A DNA stretch of 64,000 nt from Proteles cristata cristata (GCA_017311185.1 JAESUZ010000334.1:459501-523500), one strand, 5' to 3'. Shown: positions 1 to 10,985, counted from the stretch's first letter. Program-made: numbers and translations. The notes: generated by a model not told the origin, from the sequence alone.

Positions 1-239
1 CACAGGACAACTCTAACTCCATATCTCCTTCTGGGCTGGTGGAGACTGTCACGGATGAGGGGCCTGAGGGCCCCTCTTTTCCCATTCAGCCTCCTCCACG
101 TTCAACTTCCTGCACTCCTGACACCATCTTGGCACCTGCTTCCCAGAGAACACAACCTGTGACCGACAGACACTGCAAACTTTGCACATAAGCGTTCATA
201 GTCTCTTTCCTTTTTTGCTACACGAATGGAGTATGCTTT
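1..239. other. unassigned left edge
   Basis: I recognise no gene or repeat here. A small hairpin (8-bp arms GAGGGGCC/GGCCCCTC at 57-64 and 69-76, loop TGAG) is followed by TTTT. In mammalian DNA this is most likely chance. Confidence 0.4.
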
Positions 240-255
240 AAAGTGGTTTCTGTTT

Positions 256-479
256 GGGGCGCTTGGGTGGCTTAGTCGGTTAAGCGTCCAACTTTTGCTT
301 AGGTCATGATCTCGCGGTTCGTGGGTTTGAGCCCCGCGTCGGGCTCTGTGCTGACTGCCGGCTCAGAGCCTTGAGCCTGTTTTGGTCTGTGACTCCCTCT
401 CTCTCTGACCCTTCCCTGCTCATGCTGTCTCTCTCTCTCTCCTAGAAATAAATAAAACATTTTAAAAAATAAATAAATA
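256..479 (+). mobile_element. felid SINEC, CTTAGG/CTCCTAG subgroup
   Basis: Full-length tRNA-derived SINE with a GGGGCGC head, A-box-like TGGCTTAGTCGG, a B-box-like region, a CT-rich body and an AAATAAATAAA tail. A 15-bp TSD (AAGTGGTTTCTGTTT) flanks it at 241-255 and 480-494. It belongs to the subgroup with GACTGCCAGCTCAG and CTCCTAGAAATAAA. It is inserted into an old antisense L1. Confidence 0.95.
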
Positions 480-494
480 AAGTGGTTTCTGTTT

Positions 495-2085
495 TTACGT
501 ATGAAAGCTATCAATTTTTCTATGTTCATTTTGTAACTTGCTACGTAACTGAATTGCATTGTTTGTAGCAGTATTTCCTTGCTGCTTTTGGGTCTTCCAC
601 TGATAAAATCATGTCATTTGTAGATAGTGAGATTTTTACCTCTTTTTTTCCCCCTAATTCTTATGCCTCTTCTTGTTTTTTTTCTTGCCTTATTGCATTG
701 GCTACTATTCCAATACAGTGCTAAATAGTAATGGTCACCAAAGGCATCCTGTCTTGTTCCTCACTTTAGTGAAAATCTTCAAGTGTTTTCCATTTAATGC
801 TATGTTGGATCATATGTATATTATATATGAGGGAGAGGGAGACACAGAATACATATATTTTATATATATGAGAGGAAGACACAGAATCCGAAGCAGGCTC
901 TGGGCTCTGAGCTGTCAGCACGGAGCCCAGTGTGGGGCACAAACTCCCGAAGTGTGAGATCATGACCTGAGTTGGAGTCAGACACGTAACCGACTGAACC
1001 ACCCAGGCGCCCCAAGAAGATACCTTTTAATTCCTATTTTATTGAGTCTTTGACATGAACAAGTTTTGGGTTTTTTCAAATGCCCCTTCATCAATTTTGC
1101 TTCTTGACACTATTCATATTATGAATTATATTAATGAACTTCCTAATCTTGAACCAACCTTGCATTTCTGGGATAACCAGCACTTGATCATGGTGTACTG
1201 TTTTTTAAATAAGCTATTAGATTCTGTCTGTTAATTTTCTAGTTAAGGTTTTACATTGATGTTCCTAAGAGAGATAGGTCTGGGCTTTTCTTTTGGAGTT
1301 TACTCATCAGGTGTATGGCTTAGTAACTGAGCCTGTGAAAGCCCATGAAACCATATGGGCTGATGTGTGGGTGTGAATCACCCCAGCTGTGCCAACCTGG
1401 TGAACTGTAATTTTTGTAAAGTATCATCCATTTTATCTAGGTCTTCAAATTTATTTACATAGAATTCTGTGAAGTAGTCTCATAATTTTTTTTTAAATAT
1501 CTGTTTGGATGGTTATTTCCCACTTGTCATTTCTAACTTTGTGTATTTGTGTTTTCTTTCCTGGTTAGGTTACCTGATGATGTGTGTTTTTCGTTGAGGG
1601 TTTTCACCTACAAAGCCAGATTTTATTCTTACCTCTACTGTTTTTCTTTTTTTCTAACTCCTTAAATTGCTTTCTCCTTATTAAGTTTTCTCTTGTTTAC
1701 TTTTAGCTTACTCGGTTATCCAGAGTAATGCTCTACTAATACATGGCATTAATACTATACAATTTTCTCTGATAACTGCTTTTGTGTGTCCAATAGATAC
1801 CGATATGTATTCAATTTTATTTTCAAGAAGTTGTGTAAATTCATCTTGTAGGTTCTGTTTGTCATAAGGATTGTTTAATAGTTTAAATAATTAATTGTTT
1901 AATTCCAGGTAGAAGAGATTGTTTTGGTTTATTGCATTACTAACATTACAACTTCTGTTGTATTATGATCAGAGGATGTTGTTTGCACAATTTCCATTCT
2001 TCCAAATTTACTAAGATTTTCTCTGTGGCCTGACATGTGGTTAACTTTTCTGAAAGTTCTGTGTATCACACTCTTAATTAACATT
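495..2085 (-). mobile_element. old L1 ORF2 relic, antisense
   Basis: The + strand resembles the reverse complement of LINE-1 ORF2. It shows the landmarks read on that strand in L1s: the 'tcatgtcatttgtagatag' stretch near 612, 'catcctgtcttgttcc' near 745, 'cttgcatttctgggataa' near 1160 and 'tgacatgtggtt' near 2030. No long reading frame survives, so the copy is old and decayed. SINEs interrupt it at both its left edge and 825-1013. The family is probably an L1M type, but this was not confirmed. Confidence 0.75.
825..1013 (-). mobile_element. felid SINEC, antisense
   Basis: Reverse-complement SINE: GA-rich tract, CAGAATCCGAAGCAGGCTC, CTGAGCTGTCAGCAC, ATCATGACCTGAG, ending CACCCAGGCGCCCC. The GA-rich part is partly duplicated (GAGACACAGAAT appears twice, separated by TATATA). 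It lies in old L1. Confidence 0.88.
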
Positions 2086-2089
2086 GTTA

Positions 2090-3815
2090 AATAGCTGATA
2101 CCAGTTAGATGAGAAAGACAAATGAGGCAAACAAAGTGGAAAAGAAGAGGTAAAATGATCATTATTGTCACGTATCATTGCTTAGCTGAAAAACCCAAAA
2201 GAATCCATACAAAAAAATCTATGTAAACATTAGGTAATGTAGAAATGTGATGTGTAAAAAAGTATATATAAATCACTACCCTTCAAATATAGGTATACAT
2301 TATATTAGATATTATATATTAATGGATGAATATAATATATGATTATGTTATATATTCATTAATGGACATAAGATGATATAATCATATACATATATACTTA
2401 GAAGCATAGTATAAGGCTAGTTACACAGTTTGTAAACATTTGTGTATAAAACACCCAGAGATGTTTATCCATGCAGAGTGGCTCTGGGGGGGACACCCGA
2501 GAAGGGGTTCCCCTGCTTATGTTTAGGGGAAAAAGTGGGAGACCCAAAGGCATCCTCAGGCTTTGTGCTAAAATTTACTACTGGCGACCCTTCCCTTCGC
2601 TGCACAGAAATATCAGAGTGGCCAAGAAACTGGCTTTTGTGGGAAGAAAAAAAGTACAAGAAAAACGGTCATGTGGAAGAAGACAGGGAAGAGGGGTGCT
2701 GTGTACTTGGGAGGCAGAACGATGGGCCTTCGGAGACGGAGGAGAGACTCGGGTTTCTCAAGGATGGAGGGTGATAAGGAGACAGGAAAGAAGATGGGCG
2801 AGTCCAAGGTCCTTCTGCTGGAGAGAAGAGGCTGTTTGGGGGATGGATGGCAGCGATCCCTAAAAGCAGAGTTCATCTCTCAAGATACCTTTGAACAAAC
2901 AGGATCCGTGCAGCAGTTTTTCTGGAAACAATTGCAGAGAACAAGCCAATGCAGTTACGACTGCAGCATTCATGGGAAGAAATACCCTTCGGGGACCATT
3001 CTAAGGGCAGAGCTCCCCTTGGGGAAGTTCTTTTGAAAAAGCAAAAATTCGCGTGTTTGCTCTTGAAGCTTTAAAAGCTTTCTCGTGTTCTTGCATTAAA
3101 CGGTGCTGTCAGGGGACTGAGAGCTTTCCCTTCCATAACGGCCCATCATGGCTCCAGAGGCCGACGCCTTCCGAAATGCCACGGTTTTCCTTTGCCAGCC
3201 CTGATTTCATCATCACGGAGCCACCTGCACGTCCAAGTGCCACCGCCAGGCTTTTCCCCCAAATGTGGAGAAGCCACAGCCACTGGGAATTGGCCTGACA
3301 AGCTGACGTCTCTCGAGAGAAAGCTAGGCCGCAAGCCCTTTTGCTGACACTGCGAGAGCCCAGCAGTTTCTCACGCCTGCCGGTGGCTGCTCTCCCTGCG
3401 CAAGGCCCCGGGCTCAGAGCCAGAAGCCTCTCGTTAAGCCCTGGAGCCACCACCCAGCTGCCCTGGGGTCTTCGGAACCGCTCAGCCTTCTCCGATCTCA
3501 GTTTGGTCCTCTGCTGGAGAGGAGAGCCCCGGCCCCCCGCCTCGCTGGGGGCCCCGAGATGAAAACCCAGGGCACACGTGCAATCACACGTGCGGTGCCG
3601 GGTGTGCGGTGAGGGTCTGCCGACTTGAAACCGGTGCCCGTTTCTAGTCTGGGGCAATGGCCTCCACGCACGTCCCCCGGAATCGCCTGGGAAGCGGAAA
3701 AAACCGACACGAAACAAAAGCCAGACTCCCCCAGACCCTGGCCAGCCCAGCTCCCAGTGGGTGCCCCGAACAATTTTCGTGGGTCTGCGTTGGCACTTGG
3801 GAGCCCCCGGTGTTG
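2090..3815. other. no gene seen; AT-rich then GC-rich
   Basis: 2240-2410 is very AT-rich, with an imperfect inverted repeat (GAATATAA ... TTATATATTC) around 2328-2360. 2450-3100 and 3100-3800 become GC-richer. Overlapping short ORFs occur in several frames without conserved motifs or splice context. The longest (3109-3969, minus) runs out of a SINE at its start and is not credible as a gene. Confidence 0.4.
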
Positions 3816-4033
3816 GGGGCGCCTGGGGGGCTCGGTCAGTTAAGCGTCCGACTTTGGCTCGGGTCATGATCTCACGGTTTGTGGGTTCGAGCCCCGTGTT
3901 GGGCGCTGTGCTGACAGCTCGGAGCCTGGAGCCTGCTTCGGATTCTGTGTCTCCCTCTCTCTCTGCCACTCCCTCACTTACACGCTGTCTCTCCCTCTCA
4001 AAAATAAATAAAGATTAAAAATTAAAAGAAAAA
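3816..4033 (+). mobile_element. felid SINEC
   Basis: Head GGGGCGCCTGGGGGGCTCGG, then GGTCATGATCTCACGG, GGTTCGAGCCCC, GCTGACAGCTC, CT-rich body and AAAAATAAATAAAG tail. It is the standard felid type (GGCTCGGGTC, no CTCCTAG). I did not find a clear TSD. Confidence 0.92.
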
Positions 4034-4919
4034 GAAGTTCTCAAGAGAATGTTCCGGGGGCTGGGGGTTGGCACCCCCTGGGGAAGGCCGCCTGGCTACT
4101 CCAGGAGGTAAAGTTTACCTCAGCCAACGCCCTGAAGTCTGGAGGGCGACCCGCAGGGACAGCGCTCTGAGGAGCATCCCGCGAGGGGACCTGTGGTAGA
4201 CCTGTCCCTAATGCCTGGTGGGGGGGCACAAGAGGAGGCCCCCGGCCCGTCCGTCTGCTATGCGGTGCTAAGGGGAGCATCGTCCCTTCTTCTGTCTTGA
4301 CGTGAGTGACTGGAAGGCAACGCTGCTTTTAGAATTCCTGGGTGAGTCGGGGTGTCGTGTGGAAAGGTGACCACACGATGACCTCCAGCCCCAGCACGGA
4401 CCCCCACGCCAAGGTCTGCCCTTCCCTCTCTCCCCCTGCCCGGGGGTCAGAAGCCTCAGCTGCCCCCGGCCTCTCAAACAGCCACCGCTTGGCTCTCCCT
4501 CGGCCCCAGGAGCTTGTGTGCCCACCAGCCTGTGTCCCCTTCGGGAAGGTGGCCTTCGAGAGGGTGGCCCGAAGCACACTGGGGTCGTTTGAGTGGGAAT
4601 TCTGGAAGCCTGGGCACCTGGAGCACCATCTGGATTGAGGGGCATGGGCTCCAGGTGGGCACATCTCCTTGGCCTTGACCCACAGGGAGGGGTAGCTGGA
4701 GAGGGTCAGAGCCGCACCCTGAAAGCGTGGGGCCCAGGGCAGCGTCCGCGGCGCAGCTGGCTGTGTCAGGGTGGTCGGTGCGATGAGGGGCCATGTGGGG
4801 CAAAGAGGAGTCAGCAAGCGTCCCAGCGCACAGTTGATGGAGGGGGAAGGGGGGGGTGTGCATTGAGGACGTGATCCGGAAGCTACCAGCTGAGTTATCT
4901 GAGCAAGGATGGGAGTGGC
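4034..4919. other. GC-rich, no gene seen
   Basis: GC-rich sequence with many overlapping short ORFs on both strands and no recognisable domain. I see no repeat family. Its right end carries the left TSD of the L1 insertion that follows. Confidence 0.4.
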
Positions 4920-4936
4920 GATGTGGGGACACTTTA

Positions 4937-5550
4937 TTTTTATTTTTATTTTTTTTACAAATAGTTTATTGTCAAATTAGTTTCCACATAACACCCAGTG
5001 CTCATCCCAAGTGCCCTCCTCCATGCCCACCCCTCCTCCCCCCCCCATCCACCAGTCCTCAGTTTTTGTCAGCATTCAAGAGTCTCTCATGGTTTGCCTC
5101 TCCCCTTTTCCCCCATCATTTCCGCCCTTCTTCTCCCCCTTGGTCCTCTGTTAAGTTCCTCCTAATCCTCCTATACGTGCACACATGATATTTGTCTTTC
5201 TCTGCCTGACTTATTTCGCTCAGCATAACACCCTCAAGGTCCATCCATGTTGCTACACATGGCCAGATTTCATTGTTTCTCATTGCCATGTAGTATTCCA
5301 TGGTATAGATAAACCACATCTTCCTGATCCGTTCATCTGTTGATGGACACTTAGGCTCTTTCCATGTTTTAGCTATTGTGGAGAGTGCTGCTATGAACAT
5401 TGGGGTACATGTGCTCCTATGCATCAGCATTTCTGTATTCCTTGGGTAAATTCCTAGCAGTCCTATTGCTGGGTCATAGGGGAGTTCTATTGTTAGTTTC
5501 CTTAGGAACCTCCACACTGTTTTCCAGAGGGGCTGTACCAGTTTCCATTC
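4937..5550 (-). mobile_element. 5'-truncated young L1 (3' end), antisense
   Basis: Read on the minus strand, this is the end of ORF2, a short 3' UTR containing GAGCACTGGGTGTTATG, an AATAAACTATTTG polyadenylation region and an A-rich tail. A 17-bp TSD flanks it: GATGTGGGGACACTTTA at 4920-4936 and the same with one extra G at 5551-5568. The near-intact TSD and readable ORF indicate a fairly recent retrotransposition of about 614 bp. Confidence 0.93.
5116..5517 (-). pseudogene. L1 ORF2 C-terminal fragment
   Basis: An open frame of 133 codons inside the truncated L1. It resembles the C-terminal end of the LINE-1 ORF2 protein, including LPYDPAIGLLGIYP, MFIAALSTIAKTW, KCPS and MWFIYTMEYY in the family order. 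The endonuclease and reverse transcriptase domains are absent because the insertion is 5'-truncated, so no functional protein is expected. The initiator Met is internal to ORF2 and not a true start. Confidence 0.85.
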
Positions 5551-5778
5551 GATGTGGGGGACACTTTAGACAGAGGGGGGTCTGAGGCAAAGGCACGGAG
5601 GTAGGAGACAAGATACAACATCCAGAGAAGTCGTGTGTGAGTCTTAGGGACAAGGGTGGGGGCGAGGCTTAGGGGGGGGGTGTTCATCCGGAAGTTAAAG
5701 GCAACACTTTATAAATAGGAGGAGGGGAGGAGCATCCTCGGATAAGGCATCTTCACACACGAAAAGTGCCCTTGTATT

Positions 5779-5969
5779 GGGGCGTCTGGGTGGCTCAGTC
5801 AGTTGATTTCAGCTCAAGTCATGATCTCATGGTTCGTGGGTTCAAGCCCCGCATGGGACTATGCACTGACTATGCTTGGGATTCTCTCTCTCTCCCTCTC
5901 TCTCTGTCCCTCCCCTGCTTGTACACACTCTCTCTTTCTCTCTCTCAAAATAAATAAATAAACTTTTTA
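5779..5969 (+). mobile_element. felid SINEC
   Basis: Head GGGGCGTCTGGGTGGCTCAG, ATGATCTCATGGTTCGTGGG, CT-rich body and AAATAAATAAAC tail. An imperfect TSD (AAAAGTGCCCTTGTA at 5762 against AAAAGTACTCTTATA at 5970) flanks it. The body is shorter than full length because the GCTCTGTGCTGACAGC segment is reduced. Confidence 0.9.
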
Positions 5970-5984
5970 AAAAGTACTCTTATA

Positions 5985-6989
5985 AAATGGACTGTGGTCA
6001 CCGTATTTGCAAATTCCATGAAACGGTATCTGCTGTAGCCCAGGTACTAAAATCATCCGATGTTCTAAAGTTAAAGACATCACATTAATTTTGTTAGTGT
6101 TTTTAAAGTTTCAGAATAACAAAGAAACTCAGTTCTTGTCAGAATTTTTGTTTTTAAGAGCTGCATTTATTAGATGTTTTAATAGCCCTGAGAGTTTTCA
6201 TAGGCTTTGCGAGCTGCAATATTGTTCCAAATAAACAAATCCAAGTCTTGCCCTAGGATGTTAAGGACAAACAGCACGGAAATCTTTCTTGTTCTCATTT
6301 CCATTTATATTATCCGACAGGCTTTTAGGACTGCCCGTTGATGGTATGAATCTGAACAGCGGAGGCCCCCAGAGGGGAGGAAAATGTGAGTTTTGAACAT
6401 GACTTCTTTACTAAACAAAATGAAATGGAATTCAACCCCATTGTAATAAACTCCACGGGACACGCCTATTGTCTTGTGCAGCAAAACTCTTTTGTGATGA
6501 CTGTGTGGTTGGCATTTGAAGTCCTTGCTTATAGGGACTGAAAATGAAATCGTACAAGGAGAAAAAAAGAAGTGCCTGGAACCGAGTAGGGAGGAGTGGG
6601 CAGCTGGCCTGTCATTCAAAATCCATCTCTCCCTCATCATAGCTGGTTGCGTCTAGATATCCGCTCCATCACCATGGCATTAGAGGAGGGTCCAGTCCAG
6701 TCACTGAGGTCTCATTCTTTTTTGTGACTGGTTCCCATACAGGTATGAGAAATGACCCTGGCCGGTGAGACCCTCTTATAGCCCTTGTGAGATTTGGGTG
6801 TGATGTCCAGACAGCTGCAGCCATTTTGCAGCCATGAAGCCCATGAAGTCTTCCTCCACCCCCTCACCTTGGGCTAGCGAGGTGCTTGTCTAGTTATTGG
6901 ATTAATGCAGGAGGGACCCCATCTGGGTGTTCTGTGCTGGGCCTGACACATAATGGGAGCTCAGTACAATTTTTCTGATGATTTGTTAC
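5985..6989. other. unassigned, partly AT-rich
   Basis: No gene or recognisable repeat. The short minus ORF at 6305-6640 has no family features. 6110-6260 is AT-rich and low in CpG, and could be an old repeat or a conserved non-coding block; sequence alone does not decide. Confidence 0.35.
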
Positions 6990-7199
6990 TTTGTTTGAGT
7001 TTATTTATTTATTTCGAGAGAGACAGAGAAGCAGCGGGAGTGGGTGGAAGGGCAGAGAGAGAAGAGAGAGAGAATTCCGGCAGGCTCCATGCCGTCAACA
7101 CACAGCCCGATGTGGGGCTCAAACTCACAAACTGTGAGATCATGACCTGAGTGGAAACCAAGAGCCAGATGCACAACTGACCGAGCCACTCAGGCGCCC
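6990..7199 (-). mobile_element. SINEC, ancestral subtype, antisense
   Basis: TTTATTTATTTATTTCGAGAGAG tail complement, GCCCGATGTGGGGCTC, ATCATGACCTGAG, then an AACCAAGAGCCAGATGC spacer and GAGCCACTCAGGCGCCC. The extra AAGAG spacer marks an older carnivore subtype than the standard felid copies. Confidence 0.88.
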
Positions 7200-7446
7200 T
7201 CAAAAACTTTTTAAAAAATAAACAAAGAAGTTGTTGAGGAGACTTTGTTGTAATCCAGTCAATCACCAGGACACGAGTGGCTTGTATTGAGTAGACCTCT
7301 TTTGACAGCGATCTTGAGGGTAAAGAGAGCCTACCCCATGCTGCAGATGTATGTTGGAGGACTTGAATGTTCTTTTGAGGTCCCAGCTAGAGATCCTGAC
7401 CCAAAGTATCAGGGATTTGTGTATATGTATATACACACATATATCT

Positions 7447-7649
7447 TTCAAGTTTATTTATTTTTGAGAGAGAGAGACAGAGCACAATCAGGGGAAGGGC
7501 AGAGAGAGAGGGAGACACAGAATCCGAAGCAGGCTCCAGGCTCTGAGCTGTCAGCACAGAGCCCCACGCGAGGCTCGAACCCACGAACCACAAGATCATG
7601 ACCTGAGCCGAAGTCAGACGCTTAACCGACCGAGCCACCCAGGCGCCCC
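7447..7649 (-). mobile_element. felid SINEC, antisense
   Basis: TTTATTTATTTTTGAGAGAG, CAGAATCCGAAGCAGGCTCC, GAGCTGTCAGCACAGAGCCC, ATCATGACCTGAGCCGAAG and end GAGCCACCCAGGCGCCCC. Short TSD-like flanks (TATATCTTTCAA near 7441, TATATTTCAA near 7652). Confidence 0.93.
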
Positions 7650-7700
7650 TGTATATTTCAAATCGAAATGCCTTCGATCTTCACTCAGTAGCTTGATCTT

Positions 7701-7720
7701 AAAAAAAAAAAAAAAAAAAA
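7701..7720. repeat. (A)20 homopolymer
   Basis: Twenty consecutive A. It could be a degraded retroelement tail, but no element body is recognisable upstream. Confidence 0.85.
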
Positions 7721-8194
7721 GCATAGCACAAATGTCAGGTTTTTGTTTGTTGGAGAGATGGTGGGTGTTCAAGCCTTGGGAACGAGGCTGTGTATTCTCT
7801 GCGTGGGGAAGAGCATGTCAATCAGCTTTGCTGTCAGTGGGTAGATTATTCTGGAACCCGAGGAGGAGACAGACAGGTATTCCACGAGATTAGTCACAGG
7901 AGAAATGTTGTTTCTTCCTGTAATTGTTGACAGGAATCTTCTGTGTTTGAAAGGATGTATAAAGTGAGACATGTATTTTTTCATTGAATGAAAGTAGTTA
8001 GGGCTCCCTGGCTAACGTAGCTATTGTTAAACTGTAAATTTAGATTTGGGAGGAAGAATCAGGATGTATCCTTGATTAAACCGTAATAATTGACAGACTT
8101 CCTGGCCCAAAGCTTACAGTAACAGCCCTCTCGTCTTTCCGTGTTCAGTAAGAACCATGTGCCTGTATGTTTGCACATTTCTTCGTGTGGGTCT

Positions 8195-8345
8195 TTCCTC
8201 CTTTCAAAGGACTACATTATTTCCACCTTATGACAACTCCGTGAAGGATGAGGATCTATTTTACAGACGAAGAAACGGAGGTAGGACATTACGCATTTTG
8301 TTTAAAATCTCACACGTACTAAGCACAGCAGGGCCTCGAATGTAA
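8195..8345 (-). mobile_element. MIR relic, antisense
   Basis: The antisense MIR core is readable: TGACAACTCCGTGAAGGATGAGG, ATTTTACAGACGAAGAAACGGAGG, then a degraded CTCACACG and GGGCCTCGAATG. This order matches the reverse complement of the MIR core and 3' region. Divergence is high. Confidence 0.75.
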
Positions 8346-8649
8346 GACGAGCCTTTTTCATTGGAGTGCCGCTTTCATTGGAAATCGGGGTGAGCTCCAT
8401 GAGACGGGAGGGGGAGGAGTTTGAAGGGTGGACCAAACCCAGCACCGAACCTTTGCCTACGGACACGTGGTGGCTCAGATCAGATCGCAGGAGACCGGGG
8501 CCCCCGGAGGGGGCACCTTAGGATGGTTGGGACCCGCCCTTGCCGGCAAAAGACAAACAACATCTATATCAACACAGCTCAGAGAAGGGGGCAGCCGTAA
8601 CATGGGCACGAAGGGGTTTGAAACTCATCCAGCGAGAGTTTCAAACCCT

Positions 8650-9170
8650 GCCCTTAAGTGTGTTTTGATGTTTTCGCTAATGCAATTTTTGACAAATATT
8701 ATCTCCTAAAAGCTTTGCATGCTGCTTGGGTGGGGTTTTGGATGTATCATTCATATTCCTCCACTCATTTGGCGAGCTGGTGTTCTATATATTCGTTGAT
8801 GCCTTAGCAGACATCAATTAACTATTGAGCCCTGTAGTTAATCTGAGTAGCCCCACATGTTGTAAATATTACATTGTAGGGATGACATCGGCTTGTTCAA
8901 TTCTTAAGTGTTTTCTTAATGTGTATTGGATGTTTCTGGCTAATATTTTATTTAACATTTTTGCACCAATACTCACGAGTGATCATTGGTTCATAGCGCT
9001 CTTATATTCCTACTATCCTTATCAGGGTCAGGTACCAATGTTATACTTGATTCCTAAAGGGAATTCAAGAGCCTTTCCTCATTTCTACTGCTCTGGGGAA
9101 AAATCCGTATTATATGTTCACTCTCAGAAAAATTTGAAGGCGGAGAATGCCCATTCTTCAACATAAGTTA
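8650..9170 (-). mobile_element. old L1 ORF2 relic, antisense
   Basis: Contains 'gctaatattttatttaacat', 'tttttgcaccaatactcacg', 'atcagggtcaggtaccaatg' and 'gagcctttcctcatttctac' in the order seen in the reverse complement of the L1 ORF2 reverse-transcriptase region. There are many substitutions and no intact ORF2 frame. Confidence 0.65.
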
Positions 9171-9267
9171 CAAGAGAAAAAACCCACCAAGTCCAATAAC
9201 ACAATTAATTTCTCATGGTTTCGCCCTATCTTCATCCAAGCTCAGGCTTTGTAGAAAGTGAAGTCAA

Positions 9268-9452
9268 GGGGTGTCTGGGTGGCTCAGTCAGTTAAGTGTT
9301 CGACTTTGGCTCAGGTCACGATCTCACAGTTCGTGAGTTTGAGCCCTGCGCACAGAGCCCGCCTCGGATCCTCGGTACCCCTCTTTCCGCCCTTCCCCTA
9401 CTCTCTCTCTCAAAAAGACACAAAACATTAAATAAATAAATAAATAATAAAA
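9268..9452 (+). mobile_element. felid SINEC with internal deletion
   Basis: Head GGGGTGTCTGGGTGGCTCAG, GTCACGATCTCACAGTTCGTG, then GAGCCCTGCGCACAGAGCCC joins directly to GCCTCGGATC. The usual GGGCTCTGTGCTGACAGCTC segment is lost. Tail CAAAACATTAAATAAATAAA. Confidence 0.88.
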
Positions 9453-9783
9453 GGCCAGCTTCTGAGCCTAGAAAGGCAAATAGGGTGGAAGAGAGGAGAC
9501 CCCTTAAGAGAAGGGGTCTTTTGAAAACTGGGTCCTGGAGAGGGGGCAGAAACTTGAGGAGACAGTCTGGGGTCCTACGAGACAAAACAGAGCCAAGCAG
9601 AGAAGGGCAGGCAAGCAGTCTGCGCGGTGCCACACTAGACGAACAAAACACCCACTCGAGCATCCGCACTGTACTGTGCTGACGGGACAGAGGGCCATTC
9701 AGCCAGGGGTCTCGCCAACAGATGCCACGACCACGGATATGAGAAAGATCAATGGGTCCACACGGCGTTAGCAGCACCCCAGA
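9453..9783. other. unassigned spacer
   Basis: No gene or repeat family recognised. A minus-strand ORF (9316-9777) runs into the neighbouring SINE and is not credible. Confidence 0.35.
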
Positions 9784-9799
9784 CCAGAAGACGATTCTT

Positions 9800-10019
9800 T
9801 TAAAATTCTTTTAAATGTTTTATTTATTTCTGAGAGAGACAAAGAGAGACAGCGTGAGCAGGGGAGGGGCAGAGAGAGAGGGAGACACAGAATCTGAAGC
9901 AGGCTCCAGGCTCCGAGCTGTCAGCACAGAGCCCGACACGGGGCTCGAACCCACGAACTGTGAGATCATGACCTGAGCCAAAGTTGGGCGCTTAACCGAC
10001 TGAGCCACCCAGGCGCCCC
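9800..10019 (-). mobile_element. felid SINEC, antisense
   Basis: ATGTTTTATTTATTTCTGAGAG tail complement, a complete body, and end GAGCCACCCAGGCGCCCC. A clean TSD (AGAAGACGATTCTT) lies at 9786-9799 and again at 10021-10034. Confidence 0.95.
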
Positions 10020-10318
10020 CAGAAGACGATTCTTATGCACCGCTGAGAAATACTTGGCTCAGAAACATCGTAAAACGGCAGTTCAAACAGAATTAAACAT
10101 CCTCAAATAGGCATTTGAGGATAAAACCACCGTGAATCAGAAGTTTGAAAATGAAGAAGAGAGATGTAAATGACAGCAATAACTAGGAAGAGATAAAGAA
10201 AAGAGTGGTCATTTTCAGGACAAAAAAAAAATTGGAGAAAAAGATTAAAGCATCTCAGAAATGAAGAAAAAGTTATAAGATTCTGAAGGGAGAGTATCCT
10301 CAAATGAAGGTTTATTAA

Positions 10319-10530
10319 GGGGCACCTGGGTGGCTCAGTTGGTGAAGCATCTGACTTTGGCTCAGCTCATGATCTCACGGTTTGTGAGTTCAAGCCCTGC
10401 GTCGGGCTCCGTGCCTGGAGCTTGGTTTGGATTCTGTGTGTCTTTCTCTCTCAATTCATGCGTGCTGTCTCTCTCTCTCCTTCTCTCTCTCTCTCTCAAA
10501 AATAAACATTAAAAAAATTTTTTAAAAAAA
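10319..10530 (+). mobile_element. felid SINEC
   Basis: Head GGGGCACCTGGGTGGCTCAG, CATGATCTCACGGTTTGTGAG, CT-rich body and AAAAATAAACATTAAA tail. TSD GAAGGTTTATTAAG near 10306 against GAAAGTTTATTAAG at 10531-10544. The GCTGACAGCTCAG segment is shortened. Confidence 0.93.
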
Positions 10531-10721
10531 GAAAGTTTATTAAGAGGCATGGAAGAAAGGCAGAAAAACACCAAAAGAAAGAAAATGAGACAGAGATGGA
10601 AGCAAATAAGATTAGAGAGTAAACTGTGGGAAGGACATCAAGGAGGGAATTAGATCTGTGTTACTGGAGTCTCTGAGGAAAGAAATAATGAGACAGCTAA
10701 TATTTAAAATGATAATCCAAG

Positions 10722-10980
10722 GGGGGGCGCCTGGGTGGCTTAGTCTGTTGAGCGTCCGACTTTCGCTTAGGTCATGATCTCGCAGTTCGTGGGTTCGAGC
10801 CCCGCGTCGGGCTCTGTGCTGACTGCCAGCTCAGAGCCTGGAGCCTGTTTCAGTCTGTGACTCCCTCTCTCTCTGACCCTCCCCTGCTCACGCTGTCTCT
10901 CTCTCTCCTAGAAATAAATAAAACATTTAAAAACTAAACTAAACTAAACTAAACTAAACTAAAATAAAATAAAATAAAAT
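10722..10980 (+). mobile_element. felid SINEC, CTTAGG/CTCCTAG subgroup
   Basis: Diagnostic TTTCGCTTAGGTCATG, GCTGACTGCCAGCTCAG, CAGTCTGTGACTCCC and CTCCTAGAAATAAATAAA. A perfect TSD (AAAATGATAATCCAAG) lies at about 10706-10721 and 10981-10996. The tail has expanded into a pentanucleotide microsatellite. Confidence 0.95.
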
Positions 10981-10985
10981 AAAAT
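10932..10985. repeat. (ACTAA)n/(AAAAT)n SINE-tail microsatellite
   Basis: About six ACTAA units followed by about five AAAAT units. It grew inside the A-rich tail of the SINE just upstream and is bounded by that SINE's right TSD. Confidence 0.9.

Noticed and set aside
57..80. Hairpin followed by TTTT resembling a bacterial terminator
   Set aside because: The window is mammalian; an 8-bp stem with a short T-run is expected by chance and has no associated gene.
256..479. tRNA gene in the SINE heads
   Set aside because: A- and B-box-like motifs belong to tRNA-derived SINEs; there is no intact cloverleaf or anticodon arm, and the CT-rich body and A-tail show retrotransposition.
2240..2410. AT-rich inverted repeat as a possible origin or matrix attachment site
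   Set aside because: Short imperfect arms in very AT-rich DNA; no further evidence in the sequence.
3109..3969. 286-codon minus-strand ORF
   Set aside because: Its N-terminus is antisense SINE sequence and the rest lacks any recognisable domain.
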